Source: Veillonella sp.
Lineage (GTDB): Bacteria > Bacillota > Negativicutes > Veillonellales > Veillonellaceae
Direction: 5' to 3'
DNA: 11,115 nt
Assembly (NCBI RefSeq): GCF_015058545.1
Contig: NZ_SVCB01000145.1
Coordinates: 1-11,115 of the forward strand
The notes beneath the pieces were generated by a model. The model had not been told where the DNA came from and made no database searches. It saw only the letters and a program-made list of their open reading frames with translations. Positions 1 through 7,414 of the stretch are shown piece by piece. Positions within the stretch are counted from its first letter, which is position 1. Each line of letters begins with the position of its first letter. The position numbers and the translations under genes are program-made.

Positions 1-543
1 AAAGCATTAGTTGAATATGCAATTCAATTAGTGTTTGAATATTTGCCGGAAGCATTTTCAAACGGTACGAATAGTTATGCCAGAGAACAGATGCATGTGG
101 CTTCCTGTATGGCTGGTATGGCATTTAATTTGACGAACTTGGGATTAAATCACGGTATGGCACACGCTATCGGCGGTAGATTCCATGTACCGCATGGACG
201 AATCAATGCTATTTTATTGCCGCATATTGTGGCGTATAATGGTGATTATCAAAACAAAGATTTATATGCTGCTAAGAAATATACTAGATTGGCGAATATT
301 GTTAAAGCGACAACTAGTGTAAATCCGAGAATCGGAGTGGCTGCTTTAATTCGGCAGATTAAGCATTTACAGAGTACTCTGAAAATGCCTTTAACATTAA
401 CTGATTGTGGGTTTAATCGTAGTGAAATTATGGAGAGCGGTGATGCTATTGCAAAAGCAGCGTTAGCTGATGCATGTACAGCTGCTAATCCAAGAATACC
501 TACGGCAGATGATATTAAAAATATTTTAAATCAAATTGCTTAA
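1..543 (+). CDS. eutG: Iron-containing alcohol dehydrogenase EutG, C-terminal part (5' end outside window)
   Basis: The reading frame is open from the first base, so this is the 3' part (about 180 residues) of a gene starting upstream. The fragment has the type III (Fe-dependent) alcohol dehydrogenase metal motif: GMAHAIGG followed by VPHG, which supply histidine ligands for the metal, then the typical helical C-terminal domain ending at TAA 541-543. Family members reduce acetaldehyde to ethanol with NADH; in eut operons this recycles NAD+ used by the aldehyde dehydrogenase. The assignment to EutG rather than another Fe-ADH rests mainly on its place directly before eutS in a eut operon. The N-terminal NAD-binding half is not visible, so completeness cannot be judged. 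Confidence 0.88.
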   Translation, partial: KALVEYAIQLVFEYLPEAFSNGTNSYAREQMHVASCMAGMAFNLTNLGLNHGMAHAIGGRFHVPHGRINAILLPHIVAYNGDYQNKDLYAAKKYTRLANIVKATTSVNPRIGVAALIRQIKHLQSTLKMPLTLTDCGFNRSEIMESGDAIAKAALADACTAANPRIPTADDIKNILNQIA

Positions 544-581
544 CCGTCAGTCTGATAAGGTAATGCTGGAAAGGTGTGGCT

Positions 582-875
582 ATGGAAGAAAAACAGCGTA
601 TGATTCAAGAATACGTTCCTGGGAAACAGATAACGCTAGCCCATATTATTGCCAATCCGGCTAAGGAGATTTATGGTAAGTTGGGATTACCCAGTGATGT
701 ATACAATGCACTTGGGATTTTAACAATAACACCGGCAGAAGCAGCTATAATCGCTGTTGATATAGCAACTAAAAGTGGTGATGTTAGTTCCGTTGAAACA
801 GCGTTGCGAGCTGTTGTGGACGGGCTACGAAATATTTTAAAATTTGCATTAGGTTGTGAAATTACCAGAACCTAA
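582..875 (+). CDS. eutS: Microcompartment shell protein EutS with internal deletion
   Basis: EutS is a circularly permuted BMC-domain protein forming hexameric tiles of the ethanolamine compartment shell. The N-terminus (IQEYVPGKQITLAHIIANP), the ITPAEAAIIA segment and the C-terminal GDVSSVETALRAV segment match the family well. ATG 582 is preferred because AAAGG at 570-574 lies 7 bases upstream; an in-frame GTG at 576 sits directly after that site. The protein is 97 residues, whereas the E. coli homologue (recalled, about 111) has an extra stretch of the type GFLDRFSGALV between the helix ending ATK and the GDV strand. Here ATK is followed by SGDV, so about 18 residues are missing, in frame. 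The lost piece corresponds by position to the strand and loop next to the hexamer pore. It could be a non-functional tile or a lineage variant. Confidence 0.85.
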   Translation: MEEKQRMIQEYVPGKQITLAHIIANPAKEIYGKLGLPSDVYNALGILTITPAEAAIIAVDIATKSGDVSSVETALRAVVDGLRNILKFALGCEITRT

Positions 876-895
876 GAAATAGAGGAGACCTACTT

Positions 896-1468
896 ATGCG
901 AGGAAGAATAGTTATTGTCGATGATGAGCCAATAACTCGTTTAGATATTAAAGATATCTTAACAGATGCAGGCTATGAAGTAAGCGGCGAAGCAGCCGAT
1001 GGCTTTGAGGCAGTAGAGATTTGCCGTAATGTAAAACCGGATTTAGTATTGATGGATATTCAAATGCCGGTACTTGATGGTTTAAAGGCAGCAAAAAAAG
1101 TTGCGCAGGATAAATTGGCGAGCAGTATAGTATTTTTAACTGCTTATGGAGATTTTGAAAATACAGAAAAAGCGAAAAAGCTTGGTGCAACAGGCTATTT
1201 AATTAAACCAATTGATGAAAAATCTCTTATTCCGACTATTGAAGTAGCAATCGCTAAGGGGCAACAAACTGAAAATTTAGAACAAGAAATTGAGGGATTA
1301 AAGCTTCGTTTAGAAGAACGGAAAGTAATTGAAAAGGCTAAAGGAATTCTGTGCCGTGATTTAAAAATTACTGAGGATGAAGCCTATAAAAAATTACGTC
1401 GCTTGAGCATGGATAGACGCTCTAAAATGAGTGAAATTGCTGAATTAATTATAATGGATAGTGAATGA
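896..1468 (+). CDS. eutV: ANTAR-domain response regulator EutV (RNA-binding antiterminator)
   Basis: EutV is a response regulator that, once phosphorylated by EutW, binds paired hairpins in nascent mRNA and prevents terminator formation. The 190-residue protein has a receiver domain at about 1-120 with acidic pocket D9/D10, phospho-acceptor D54 in LVLMDIQMP, T82 and K104 (LIKPID). A coiled linker at about 122-140 leads into the three-helix ANTAR domain at about 140-188 (ERKVIEKAKGILCRD, then EDEAYKKLRRLSMDRR). AGGAG at 883-887 precedes ATG 896 by 8 bases. It overlaps eutW by a few bases, consistent with coupled translation of the pair. A candidate target lies downstream, between eutW and eutA. 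The key phosphorylation residues are intact. Confidence 0.96.
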   Translation: MRGRIVIVDDEPITRLDIKDILTDAGYEVSGEAADGFEAVEICRNVKPDLVLMDIQMPVLDGLKAAKKVAQDKLASSIVFLTAYGDFENTEKAKKLGATGYLIKPIDEKSLIPTIEVAIAKGQQTENLEQEIEGLKLRLEERKVIEKAKGILCRDLKITEDEAYKKLRRLSMDRRSKMSEIAELIIMDSE

Positions 1469-2912
1469 TATGGCGTTAGATATAGCTAATCCTGATGAAG
1501 CAATTTTACGCAAACTGTGTGATACCTATTCGGACTTAACTGCGGATGAAGTTAAAGAATTAGTACAAGTTATATATCATTTGGCTGATTCAGTATTATA
1601 TCCTGATGCAGATGTATTTATTGACATTTATAATGAAGTAATGAAATCTGCTTTAGTGGTATATCATAGACGGCCTTTAATTAAGCCGTCTATGTATGAA
1701 AAGACGGTAGTAGGATTAGATGCTTTATTGGAAAATGAACCGGGTGTTTTACGATCTATTGAAACCGGTTTAAATACATTAGGGCTTATTGCGGTATCTC
1801 AAGAAGGAAAACTAATTACACAAAATATTTACCCCATAAAATTATTGGACAAAACTATCGGTGTTTTAATTGTAGAAACTGATGCAGGATCGCCTGGAAT
1901 GGCTACTTCTAATGATCTAAAGCCAAGTACTATTATGAGTGCGGAAGAAGAGGCACAGAACTTTTTCGTAGATCGATTATCTGAAAATGTCCTTATTTTC
2001 GATGGCGACGGTTATTTAATAACGGCCAATGAAGAAGCAAAGCAATTGTATAAAAAATTGGGGTATCGAGATGAAATAATTGGTTTGTTTTATGATAATT
2101 TAACATTAGACTATTATACATTTGATTATATTAAATTTCGTGCAGAACGCTCATCAAGTAATTGGTTTTTTGATGCGGAGACCCATTATTTGCAGTATTA
2201 TTTTACGATTAAGTATAGTTGGATTAAAAATAAGCAGCGTTTAGTTGTGATTATTCAGGATACAACAGAGGTAAAAAAGCGAGAAGAAGAACTGGTATTA
2301 AAAGCAGTTGCTATTCGTGAAATTCATCATCGTGTAAAGAACAACTTGCAGTCAATAGTATCTTTATTGAAGATACAAGAACGGAGGGCTCAGTCAGACG
2401 AAACGAAGAAAGTGTTGCATGATAACATATCGCGTATTATGACGATTGCGTCAACTCATGAGTTACTTTCTAAACAAGTTGACAGTTATACTTCGTTAAA
2501 ACAAACGTTAACTACAGTCATCCATAATTTCCATCATATGTTTGGAAATTTCAGAGATATTGAAATATTTATGCATGTAGATGACTCAATATACGTAACA
2601 ACTGACCAAGTTGTTACAATCTCTTTGATTGTAAATGAATTATTACAAAATGTTTTTGATCATGCATATTTACCTGATCAGTTAGGAAAAGTGCAGATTA
2701 TCGGTAAAATAGTAGACTCTAAAATTTATATTGAGGTATCCGATGATGGTTGTGGATTTGATACTAAGACTGTCAAAGCTGATAGTTTAGAGCTTCTTAT
2801 CATCAATGGATACGTCAAAGATAAATTAAAAGGTAAATTAAATATTGAGTCCGGTAAATCGGGGACAAAAGTATATTTTCGATTTCAAAAAAGCAACGAT
2901 GTAGTTGTATAG
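1461..2912 (+). CDS. eutW: Ethanolamine sensor histidine kinase EutW
   Basis: This is a soluble-looking sensor kinase (no obvious membrane segment) that phosphorylates EutV, in known systems in response to ethanolamine. The N-terminal part (about 1-165) is the presumed sensory region. A PAS-like domain spans about 170-275 (NVLIFDGDGYLITANEEA through VVIIQDTTEVKKREEE). The HisKA_2-type dimerisation segment EIHHRVKNNLQSIVSLL contains the phospho-acceptor (H289/H290). The ATPase domain has an N box (ISLIVNELLQNVFDHAY) and a G box (VSDDGCGFD). GTG 1461 overlaps the end of eutV; ATG 1470 in the same frame, just after the eutV stop, is an equally possible start, and neither has a strong ribosome site. 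The last codons contain the first hairpin of the proposed EutV target. Confidence 0.94.
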   Translation: MNDMALDIANPDEAILRKLCDTYSDLTADEVKELVQVIYHLADSVLYPDADVFIDIYNEVMKSALVVYHRRPLIKPSMYEKTVVGLDALLENEPGVLRSIETGLNTLGLIAVSQEGKLITQNIYPIKLLDKTIGVLIVETDAGSPGMATSNDLKPSTIMSAEEEAQNFFVDRLSENVLIFDGDGYLITANEEAKQLYKKLGYRDEIIGLFYDNLTLDYYTFDYIKFRAERSSSNWFFDAETHYLQYYFTIKYSWIKNKQRLVVIIQDTTEVKKREEELVLKAVAIREIHHRVKNNLQSIVSLLKIQERRAQSDETKKVLHDNISRIMTIASTHELLSKQVDSYTSLKQTLTTVIHNFHHMFGNFRDIEIFMHVDDSIYVTTDQVVTISLIVNELLQNVFDHAYLPDQLGKVQIIGKIVDSKIYIEVSDDGCGFDTKTVKADSLELLIINGYVKDKLKGKLNIESGKSGTKVYFRFQKSNDVVV

Positions 2913-2929
2913 CGAAAGCAAAGGCGCTT
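2894..2929 (+). promoter_or_regulatory. Candidate EutV (ANTAR) dual-hairpin RNA target before eutA
   Basis: Two small hairpins lie 8 bases apart. P1 is CAAC/GTTG (2894-2907) around the hexaloop GATGTA. P2 is AAGC/GCTT (2916-2929) around the hexaloop AAAGGC. Known EutV targets are paired hairpins with six-base loops having A at position 1 and G at position 4, the second hairpin overlapping a terminator. P2 fits both criteria: A1 and G4 are present, and bases 2924-2929 are also the 5' arm of the terminator. P1 has G4 but G instead of A at position 1, so it is the weaker half. The function is inferred. Confidence 0.65.
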
Positions 2930-2973
2930 AAGCAAAGAATGATTTTTATTTCTTATGCTTAAGCGCTTTTTTT
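2920..2973 (+). terminator. Intrinsic terminator in the eutW-eutA gap, likely regulated
   Basis: The arm GCGCTTAAGCA (2924-2934) pairs perfectly with TGCTTAAGCGC (2956-2966), an 11-bp stem, followed by seven T (2967-2973). The stem can extend inward with AAGAA (2935-2939) against TTCTT (2950-2954), and outward with A residues against the T run. It lies in the middle of an operon just upstream of eutA, where full termination would silence the catalytic genes, so conditional read-through is expected. Its 5' arm cannot pair with the 3' arm while the P2 hairpin is held, the classic arrangement for EutV antitermination. Confidence 0.9.
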
Positions 2974-2996
2974 GTATCGTTAAGAAAGGAGGCCAC

Positions 2997-4433
2997 ATGG
3001 ATAAAGAAACACTATTGACGGTAGGGATTGACTTAGGGACATCCACAACACAGCTTATTTTATCAGAGTTGACCGTAGAGAATTTTGCATCTGCGTTTAC
3101 GGTACCGCGAATAGAAATTTCCGATAAAAAAGTTATCTATCGAAGTGATATTATGTTTACTCCGCTTATTAATCAAGTTGAAATTGACGAAAATAAAATA
3201 AAAGAATTCGTAGCTTTACAATATGATAAGGCCGGCATTGTTAAGGATGATATAAAAATAGGCGCAGTCATTATAACCGGTGAAACAGCTCGAAAATCTA
3301 ATTCATCAAAAGTATTACAGGCTTTAAGCGGATATGCCGGAGATTTTGTAGTGGCTACGGCCGGTCCTGATTTGGAAAGTATAATTGCCGGTAAAGGGGC
3401 CGGAACTGAAACCTTATCACGTGAACATAGAGGTAATATAGTTAATTTTGATATAGGTGGAGGTACTAGTAATCTGGCAATGTTTAGAGCCGGCGATGTT
3501 GTTGATACAGCTTGCTTCGATATTGGTGGTAGGCTTATTAAGATAGATTCCAATAGCCATACTATTACATATATAGCACCTAAAATATTAGAAATTATAG
3601 AGAAAAAGCATTTATCTTTAGCAGTTGGTAATCATGTGGTGCCGGAGGACTTGATGCCTATTATAGATGAACTTGTGAAAGCATTGGAACAATCTATAGG
3701 ATTAGGCGAAGAAACGCCATTCTATAATCTGTTAATTACACATCATGACTTAAAAATAAAGACAAATGTTAATGCAGTTACTTTTTCCGGTGGTGTTGCT
3801 GATTGTATAAAGGCTAATAACGTTACAGATTGGTTTCAATATGGTGATATTGGATTATTATTGGGCAATCGTATAAAAAATTCATTGTTTTTTACCAAAT
3901 GTCATGTGTTTGACACAGTAGAGACAATACGGGCAACAGTGGTTGGTGCCGGTTCTCATACGGCAGAAGTTAGTGGCTCAACTATCAGTTATACGGATGA
4001 CATTTTACCTATAAAAAATGTGCCGGTTTTAAAGCTTGCTAAAGAGGATGAACAATTAACCGCTTCGGAATTGGCCACTCAAATTCGTAGTAAATTAGAT
4101 TGGTATCTAATGGATGATAATCAATTAACAAATGTGGCCCTTTCTTTTCAAGGAATAAAATCTCCGTCATTTGCAGATATTCAGCGCTATGCAATGGGAA
4201 TTACAGAAGGGGTAGCAAAATTACGCGAAGCCGGATTTCCCTTATTGATTATTGTGACTGAAGATATGGCGAAAGCTTTGGGAAATAGCATATATTCTAT
4301 GTTACCGGAAAAAAGCCCGTTTGTTTGCATTGATTCTATTGTCGCCGAAAACGGTGATTATATAGATATTGGTACGCCTGTGGCCGGAGGTAATGTATTG
4401 CCGGTCATTATCAAAACACTTGTTTTTAATTAG
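2997..4433 (+). CDS. eutA: Ethanolamine ammonia-lyase reactivating factor EutA
   Basis: EutA is an Hsp70/actin-fold ATPase that reactivates ethanolamine ammonia-lyase by replacing damaged cobalamin. The 478-residue product has the phosphate-1 motif GIDLGTSTTQ (from residue 10) and the phosphate-2 motif NFDIGGGTSNLAMF (150-163), with length near the usual ~470. ATG 2997 is chosen because AAAGGAGG (2985-2992) lies 4 bases upstream. An in-frame ATG at 2955 would begin inside the terminator hairpin and lacks a site. It is the first gene after the regulated terminator and is followed 16 bases later by eutB, its client. Nothing in the protein looks broken. Confidence 0.95.
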   Translation: MDKETLLTVGIDLGTSTTQLILSELTVENFASAFTVPRIEISDKKVIYRSDIMFTPLINQVEIDENKIKEFVALQYDKAGIVKDDIKIGAVIITGETARKSNSSKVLQALSGYAGDFVVATAGPDLESIIAGKGAGTETLSREHRGNIVNFDIGGGTSNLAMFRAGDVVDTACFDIGGRLIKIDSNSHTITYIAPKILEIIEKKHLSLAVGNHVVPEDLMPIIDELVKALEQSIGLGEETPFYNLLITHHDLKIKTNVNAVTFSGGVADCIKANNVTDWFQYGDIGLLLGNRIKNSLFFTKCHVFDTVETIRATVVGAGSHTAEVSGSTISYTDDILPIKNVPVLKLAKEDEQLTASELATQIRSKLDWYLMDDNQLTNVALSFQGIKSPSFADIQRYAMGITEGVAKLREAGFPLLIIVTEDMAKALGNSIYSMLPEKSPFVCIDSIVAENGDYIDIGTPVAGGNVLPVIIKTLVFN

Positions 4434-4449
4434 AAGGAGTGATGGAAGC

Positions 4450-5813
4450 ATGATTTTAAAGACTCGACTCTTTGGTAATACGTATGAGTTCGGCTCTGTG
4501 AAGGAAGTATTGGCCAAGGCTAATGAAGAAAAATCAGGGGATAAGTTGGCCGGAGTAGCGGCGGCTTCTGCTGAAGAACGCGTAGCAGCAAAAACAGTTT
4601 TAGCGCAACTTACGCTGAACGACTTATTTAATAATCCTGTTGTACCTTATGATGAAGATGAAGTAACACGAATTATTATTGATCAGGTCAATACTCGAAT
4701 CTTTGATTCTATTAAGAACTGGACCGTTGAAGAATTAAGAGAATGGTTATTATCTGATACCACTACGGATAATGATATTAAGTTTGTTAGACGCGCATTG
4801 ACTGCTGAAATGATTGCGGCTGTATGTAAGCTCATGTCAAATATGGATTTAATCGTTGCAGCGAAAAAATTCGTATTGAAAAAACGGCTAATACAACAAT
4901 CGGTAGACCAGGTACATTCTCGGCTCGATTACAGCCTAACCATACAACTGATAATATTGACGGTATCATGGCATCGGTTATGGAAGGTTTATCCTATGGC
5001 ATCGGTGATGCCGTAATTGGATTAAATCCGGTTGATGATTCAGTGGAAAGTGTAAAAAGAATTCTACATAAATTTGAAGAGTTCAGAAGTGAATGGGATA
5101 TTCCAACTCAAACCTGTGTATTGGCACATGTAACGACTCAAATGGAAGCAATTCGTCAAGGTGCACCAACAGGCTTGGTATTTCAATCTATAGCGGGATC
5201 TGAAAAAGGTAATACTGCTTTCGGTCTTAATGCTGCAACGTTGGAAGAAGCAAAAGCATTGGCTTTAAGAGAAGGTCGTGTAGCAGGACCTAATGTAATG
5301 TATTTTGAAACAGGACAGGGGTCCGAATTATCGTCAGATGCACATAACGGAGCCGACCAAGTAACAATGGAAGCAAGATGCTATGGCTTTGCTAAAAAAT
5401 TTGACCCTTATATCGTAAATACAGTAGTTGGTTTTATCGGACCGGAATATTTATATGACTCTAAACAAGTTATTCGTGCCGGTTTGGAAGATCACTTTAT
5501 GGGTAAACTAACCGGTATTTCTATGGGCTGTGATGTATGTTACACCAATCATATGAAAGCGGATCAAAATGATATGGAAAACCTGACAATACTTTTAGCA
5601 AGTGCAGGTTGTACATATATCATGGGTATTCCACATGCTGACGATATTATGTTGAACTATCAAACTACCGGTTTTCATGAAACGGCAACAATTCGCGATA
5701 TGTTTAATTTACGTCCTATTAAAGAATTTGAAATTTGGTTGGAAAAGATGGGCTTTATGGATAATGGCAAATTGACTCCAATAGCAGGCGATGCATCTGT
5801 ATTCTTGAAATAA
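4450..5813 (+). pseudogene. eutB: Ethanolamine ammonia-lyase large subunit EutB, frameshifted
   Basis: EutB is the catalytic TIM-barrel subunit of the adenosylcobalamin-dependent lyase that splits ethanolamine into acetaldehyde and ammonia. ATG 4450 follows GAAGGAGTGATGG (4432-4444). The frame is normal for 140 residues to LIVAAKK, then moves by one base at the A run 4864-4869. As written, translation continues in the wrong frame to a stop at 5014-5016, giving a 189-residue product. The correct continuation lies in another frame through to TAA 5811-5813. Adding one A restores a 454-residue protein, the family length, and puts the substrate-binding Arg and Gln of SARLQPN at 160 and 162, the same numbers as in E. 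coli. All motifs after the lesion (TTIGRPGTFSARLQPN, YFETGQGSELS, VGFIGPEYLY, DDIMLNYQTT) are intact with no further stop. It is either a very recent mutation, a homopolymer sequencing error, or rescued by slippage. Confidence 0.93.
4864..4869 (+). other. Frameshift site in eutB: run of six A
   Basis: In-frame AAA AAA is followed by TTC. The homologous protein needs AAA AAA ATT, i.e. seven A. The run is one base short of a canonical X XXY YYZ slippery heptamer because the base before it is G, so efficient programmed -1 frameshifting is not the obvious explanation. Polymerase slippage adding one A, or a sequencing miscall, would restore the gene. Confidence 0.88.
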
Positions 5814-5827
5814 GCGAGGTGATAAGG

Positions 5828-6733
5828 ATGAATGAAACAGAATTAAAAGGGATGATTGAATCTATTTTAGGTGAGTTAGTAAAAGCTAAAGGATTAGATA
5901 GCGTTGAACCTGCCAAACGGACCGAAGAAGTAAATAAGTTAGGCGATTCTGTCGGGAGTAATATTATTTCAAATGAAATTCTACCGGATATTTCAGAAGT
6001 CGATTTAAAGAAGCAATTGTTAGTAGATAACCCGCATGATAGAGAAGATTATTTGAAAATGAAAAGTTATACGGCTGCACGGTTGGGTGTAGGCCGTTGC
6101 GGAACCCGATATAAAACACAGTCGGTTTTGCGCTTCCGGGCGGATCATGCAGCTGCTCAAGATGCGGTATTCTCAGATGTTAATCCTGAATTGGTTGAAG
6201 AAATGGGATTTATTCCGGTTCGAACGGTATGCAAAAATAAAGATGAATATATTACGAGACCGGATCATGGTCGAATCTTTGACGAAGCAAATACCGAAAT
6301 TATTAAACAGAATGTCAAAAAAGGTGCCAAACTTCAAGTCGTTGTAGGTGATGGCTTAAGTTCAGCAGCTATTGAAGCAAATATTCGTGATGTTATTCCG
6401 GCTTTAAAGCAGGGCCTTAAAAAATACAATCTCGATTTTGATAAGGTTTTATTTGTTAAGTATTGTCGTGTACCGGCAATGGATCCAATCGGCGAAATTA
6501 GTGATGCTGATGTGGTATGTCTCTTTGTGGGCGAACGCCCAGGCTTGGTAACAGCTGAATCAATGAGTGCATATATAGCATATCGACCTACCGTAGGAAT
6601 GCCTGAATCTCGACGTACTGTAGTGTCTAATATACATAAAGGTGGTACACCGGCTGTAGAAGCAGGTGCCTATATTGCAGATATTATTAAAAACATGTTG
6701 GAAAAGAAAAAATCCGGTATTGAATTGAAATAG
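5828..6733 (+). CDS. eutC: Ethanolamine ammonia-lyase small subunit EutC
   Basis: EutC pairs with EutB and contributes to the cobalamin-binding interface of the lyase. The 301-residue product has the family core YTAARLGVGRCGTRYKTQ followed by LRFRADHAAAQDAVFSDV, then VVGDGLSSAAIEANI and FVGERPGLVTAESMSAY. ATG 5828 is preferred, as GAGGTG (5816-5821) is 6 bases upstream; the GTG at 5819 lies inside that ribosome site. The first ~20 residues (NETELKGMIESILGELVKA) form an amphipathic helix separated from the core by a low-complexity linker, matching the known N-terminal compartment-targeting extension of EutC. The length is close to E. coli EutC (about 295). It starts 14 bases after eutB. Confidence 0.95.
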   Translation: MNETELKGMIESILGELVKAKGLDSVEPAKRTEEVNKLGDSVGSNIISNEILPDISEVDLKKQLLVDNPHDREDYLKMKSYTAARLGVGRCGTRYKTQSVLRFRADHAAAQDAVFSDVNPELVEEMGFIPVRTVCKNKDEYITRPDHGRIFDEANTEIIKQNVKKGAKLQVVVGDGLSSAAIEANIRDVIPALKQGLKKYNLDFDKVLFVKYCRVPAMDPIGEISDADVVCLFVGERPGLVTAESMSAYIAYRPTVGMPESRRTVVSNIHKGGTPAVEAGAYIADIIKNMLEKKKSGIELK

Positions 6734-6750
6734 GTAAAGGAGGGACGTTT

Positions 6751-7404
6751 GTGAAAAATCAACGTTTAGGTGCTAACGTATTGAGCGTACAAATTATTCC
6801 TAATGTGGATGCCGGACTTGCAACGCAATTAGGTTTGACAAGTGCTCAAAGATCATTGGGCCTCATTACGGCAGACTGTGATGATGTTACATATGTTGCT
6901 TTGGATGAAGCTACAAAAACCGCAGAAGTTGATGTTGTTTATGCTAAAAGCTTTTATGGTGGTGCAGGTAACGCATCTACTAAATTAGCTGGTGAAGTTA
7001 TCGGGATTTTAGCCGGTCCAAGTCCGGCAGAAATTACTAGTGGCTTAGAAACCGCAGTACATGTAATTACAGAAGAAGCTAGTTTTATCAGTGCTAATGA
7101 AGATGGTTCAATACCATACTTTGCACATGTAATTTCTCGATCCGGTCGTTTTTTATCTAAATCGGCGGAAATTAATGAAGGTGAAGCTATTGCCTATTTA
7201 ATTGCTCCACCTTGTGAAGCTATGGTTGGCCTTGATGCGGCATTAAAAGCTGCAGATGTTAGATTATGTGTATTTTATGGCCCTCCATCTGAAACTAACT
7301 TTGGCGGTGGCTTGTTGACAGGTAGTCAATCTGCTTGTAAAGCAGCGTGTACCGCATTTGCTCAAGCTATTCAGAATGTAGCTGATAATCCATTAAGCTA
7401 TTAA
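6751..7404 (+). CDS. eutL: Microcompartment shell protein EutL (tandem BMC, trimeric)
   Basis: EutL has two BMC domains in tandem and forms pseudohexameric trimers with a gated central pore. The 217-residue protein is full length and matches throughout: SLGLITADCDDVTYVALDEATK, VVYAKSFYGGAG and GEVIGILAGPSPAE in domain 1; YFAHVISRSG, AYLIAPPCEAMVGLDAALKAADV, PPSETNFGGGLLTGSQSACKAAC in domain 2. It starts with GTG 6751 behind a strong AAAGGAGGG (6736-6744). It lies 17 bases after eutC. Nothing looks unusual in the sequence. Confidence 0.96.
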   Translation: MKNQRLGANVLSVQIIPNVDAGLATQLGLTSAQRSLGLITADCDDVTYVALDEATKTAEVDVVYAKSFYGGAGNASTKLAGEVIGILAGPSPAEITSGLETAVHVITEEASFISANEDGSIPYFAHVISRSGRFLSKSAEINEGEAIAYLIAPPCEAMVGLDAALKAADVRLCVFYGPPSETNFGGGLLTGSQSACKAACTAFAQAIQNVADNPLSY

Positions 7405-7414
7405 GGAGGACTAA

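Noticed and set aside
876..895. Expected eutP gene between eutS and eutV
   Set aside because: The gap is only 20 bases; eutP is absent here, which is a variation among eut operons rather than evidence of a lesion in this window.
2955..2996. Upstream in-frame ATG extending EutA by 14 residues
   Set aside because: It lies inside the terminator hairpin, has no ribosome site, and the added residues are not EutA-like; ATG 2997 follows AAAGGAGG.
4369..4449. Upstream extension of the first eutB frame into the end of eutA
   Set aside because: It overlaps eutA coding sequence in another frame; ATG 4450 has a ribosome site and begins with family-like residues.
4864..4869. Classical programmed -1 ribosomal frameshift site
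   Set aside because: The heptamer would be G AAA AAA, not X XXY YYZ, and no upstream Shine-Dalgarno stimulator was seen; kept only as a minor possibility.
4968..5813. A separate gene starting at 4968
   Set aside because: It is the C-terminal two thirds of EutB; homologous sequence continues upstream of this ATG in the same frame back to the A run, and there is no ribosome site.
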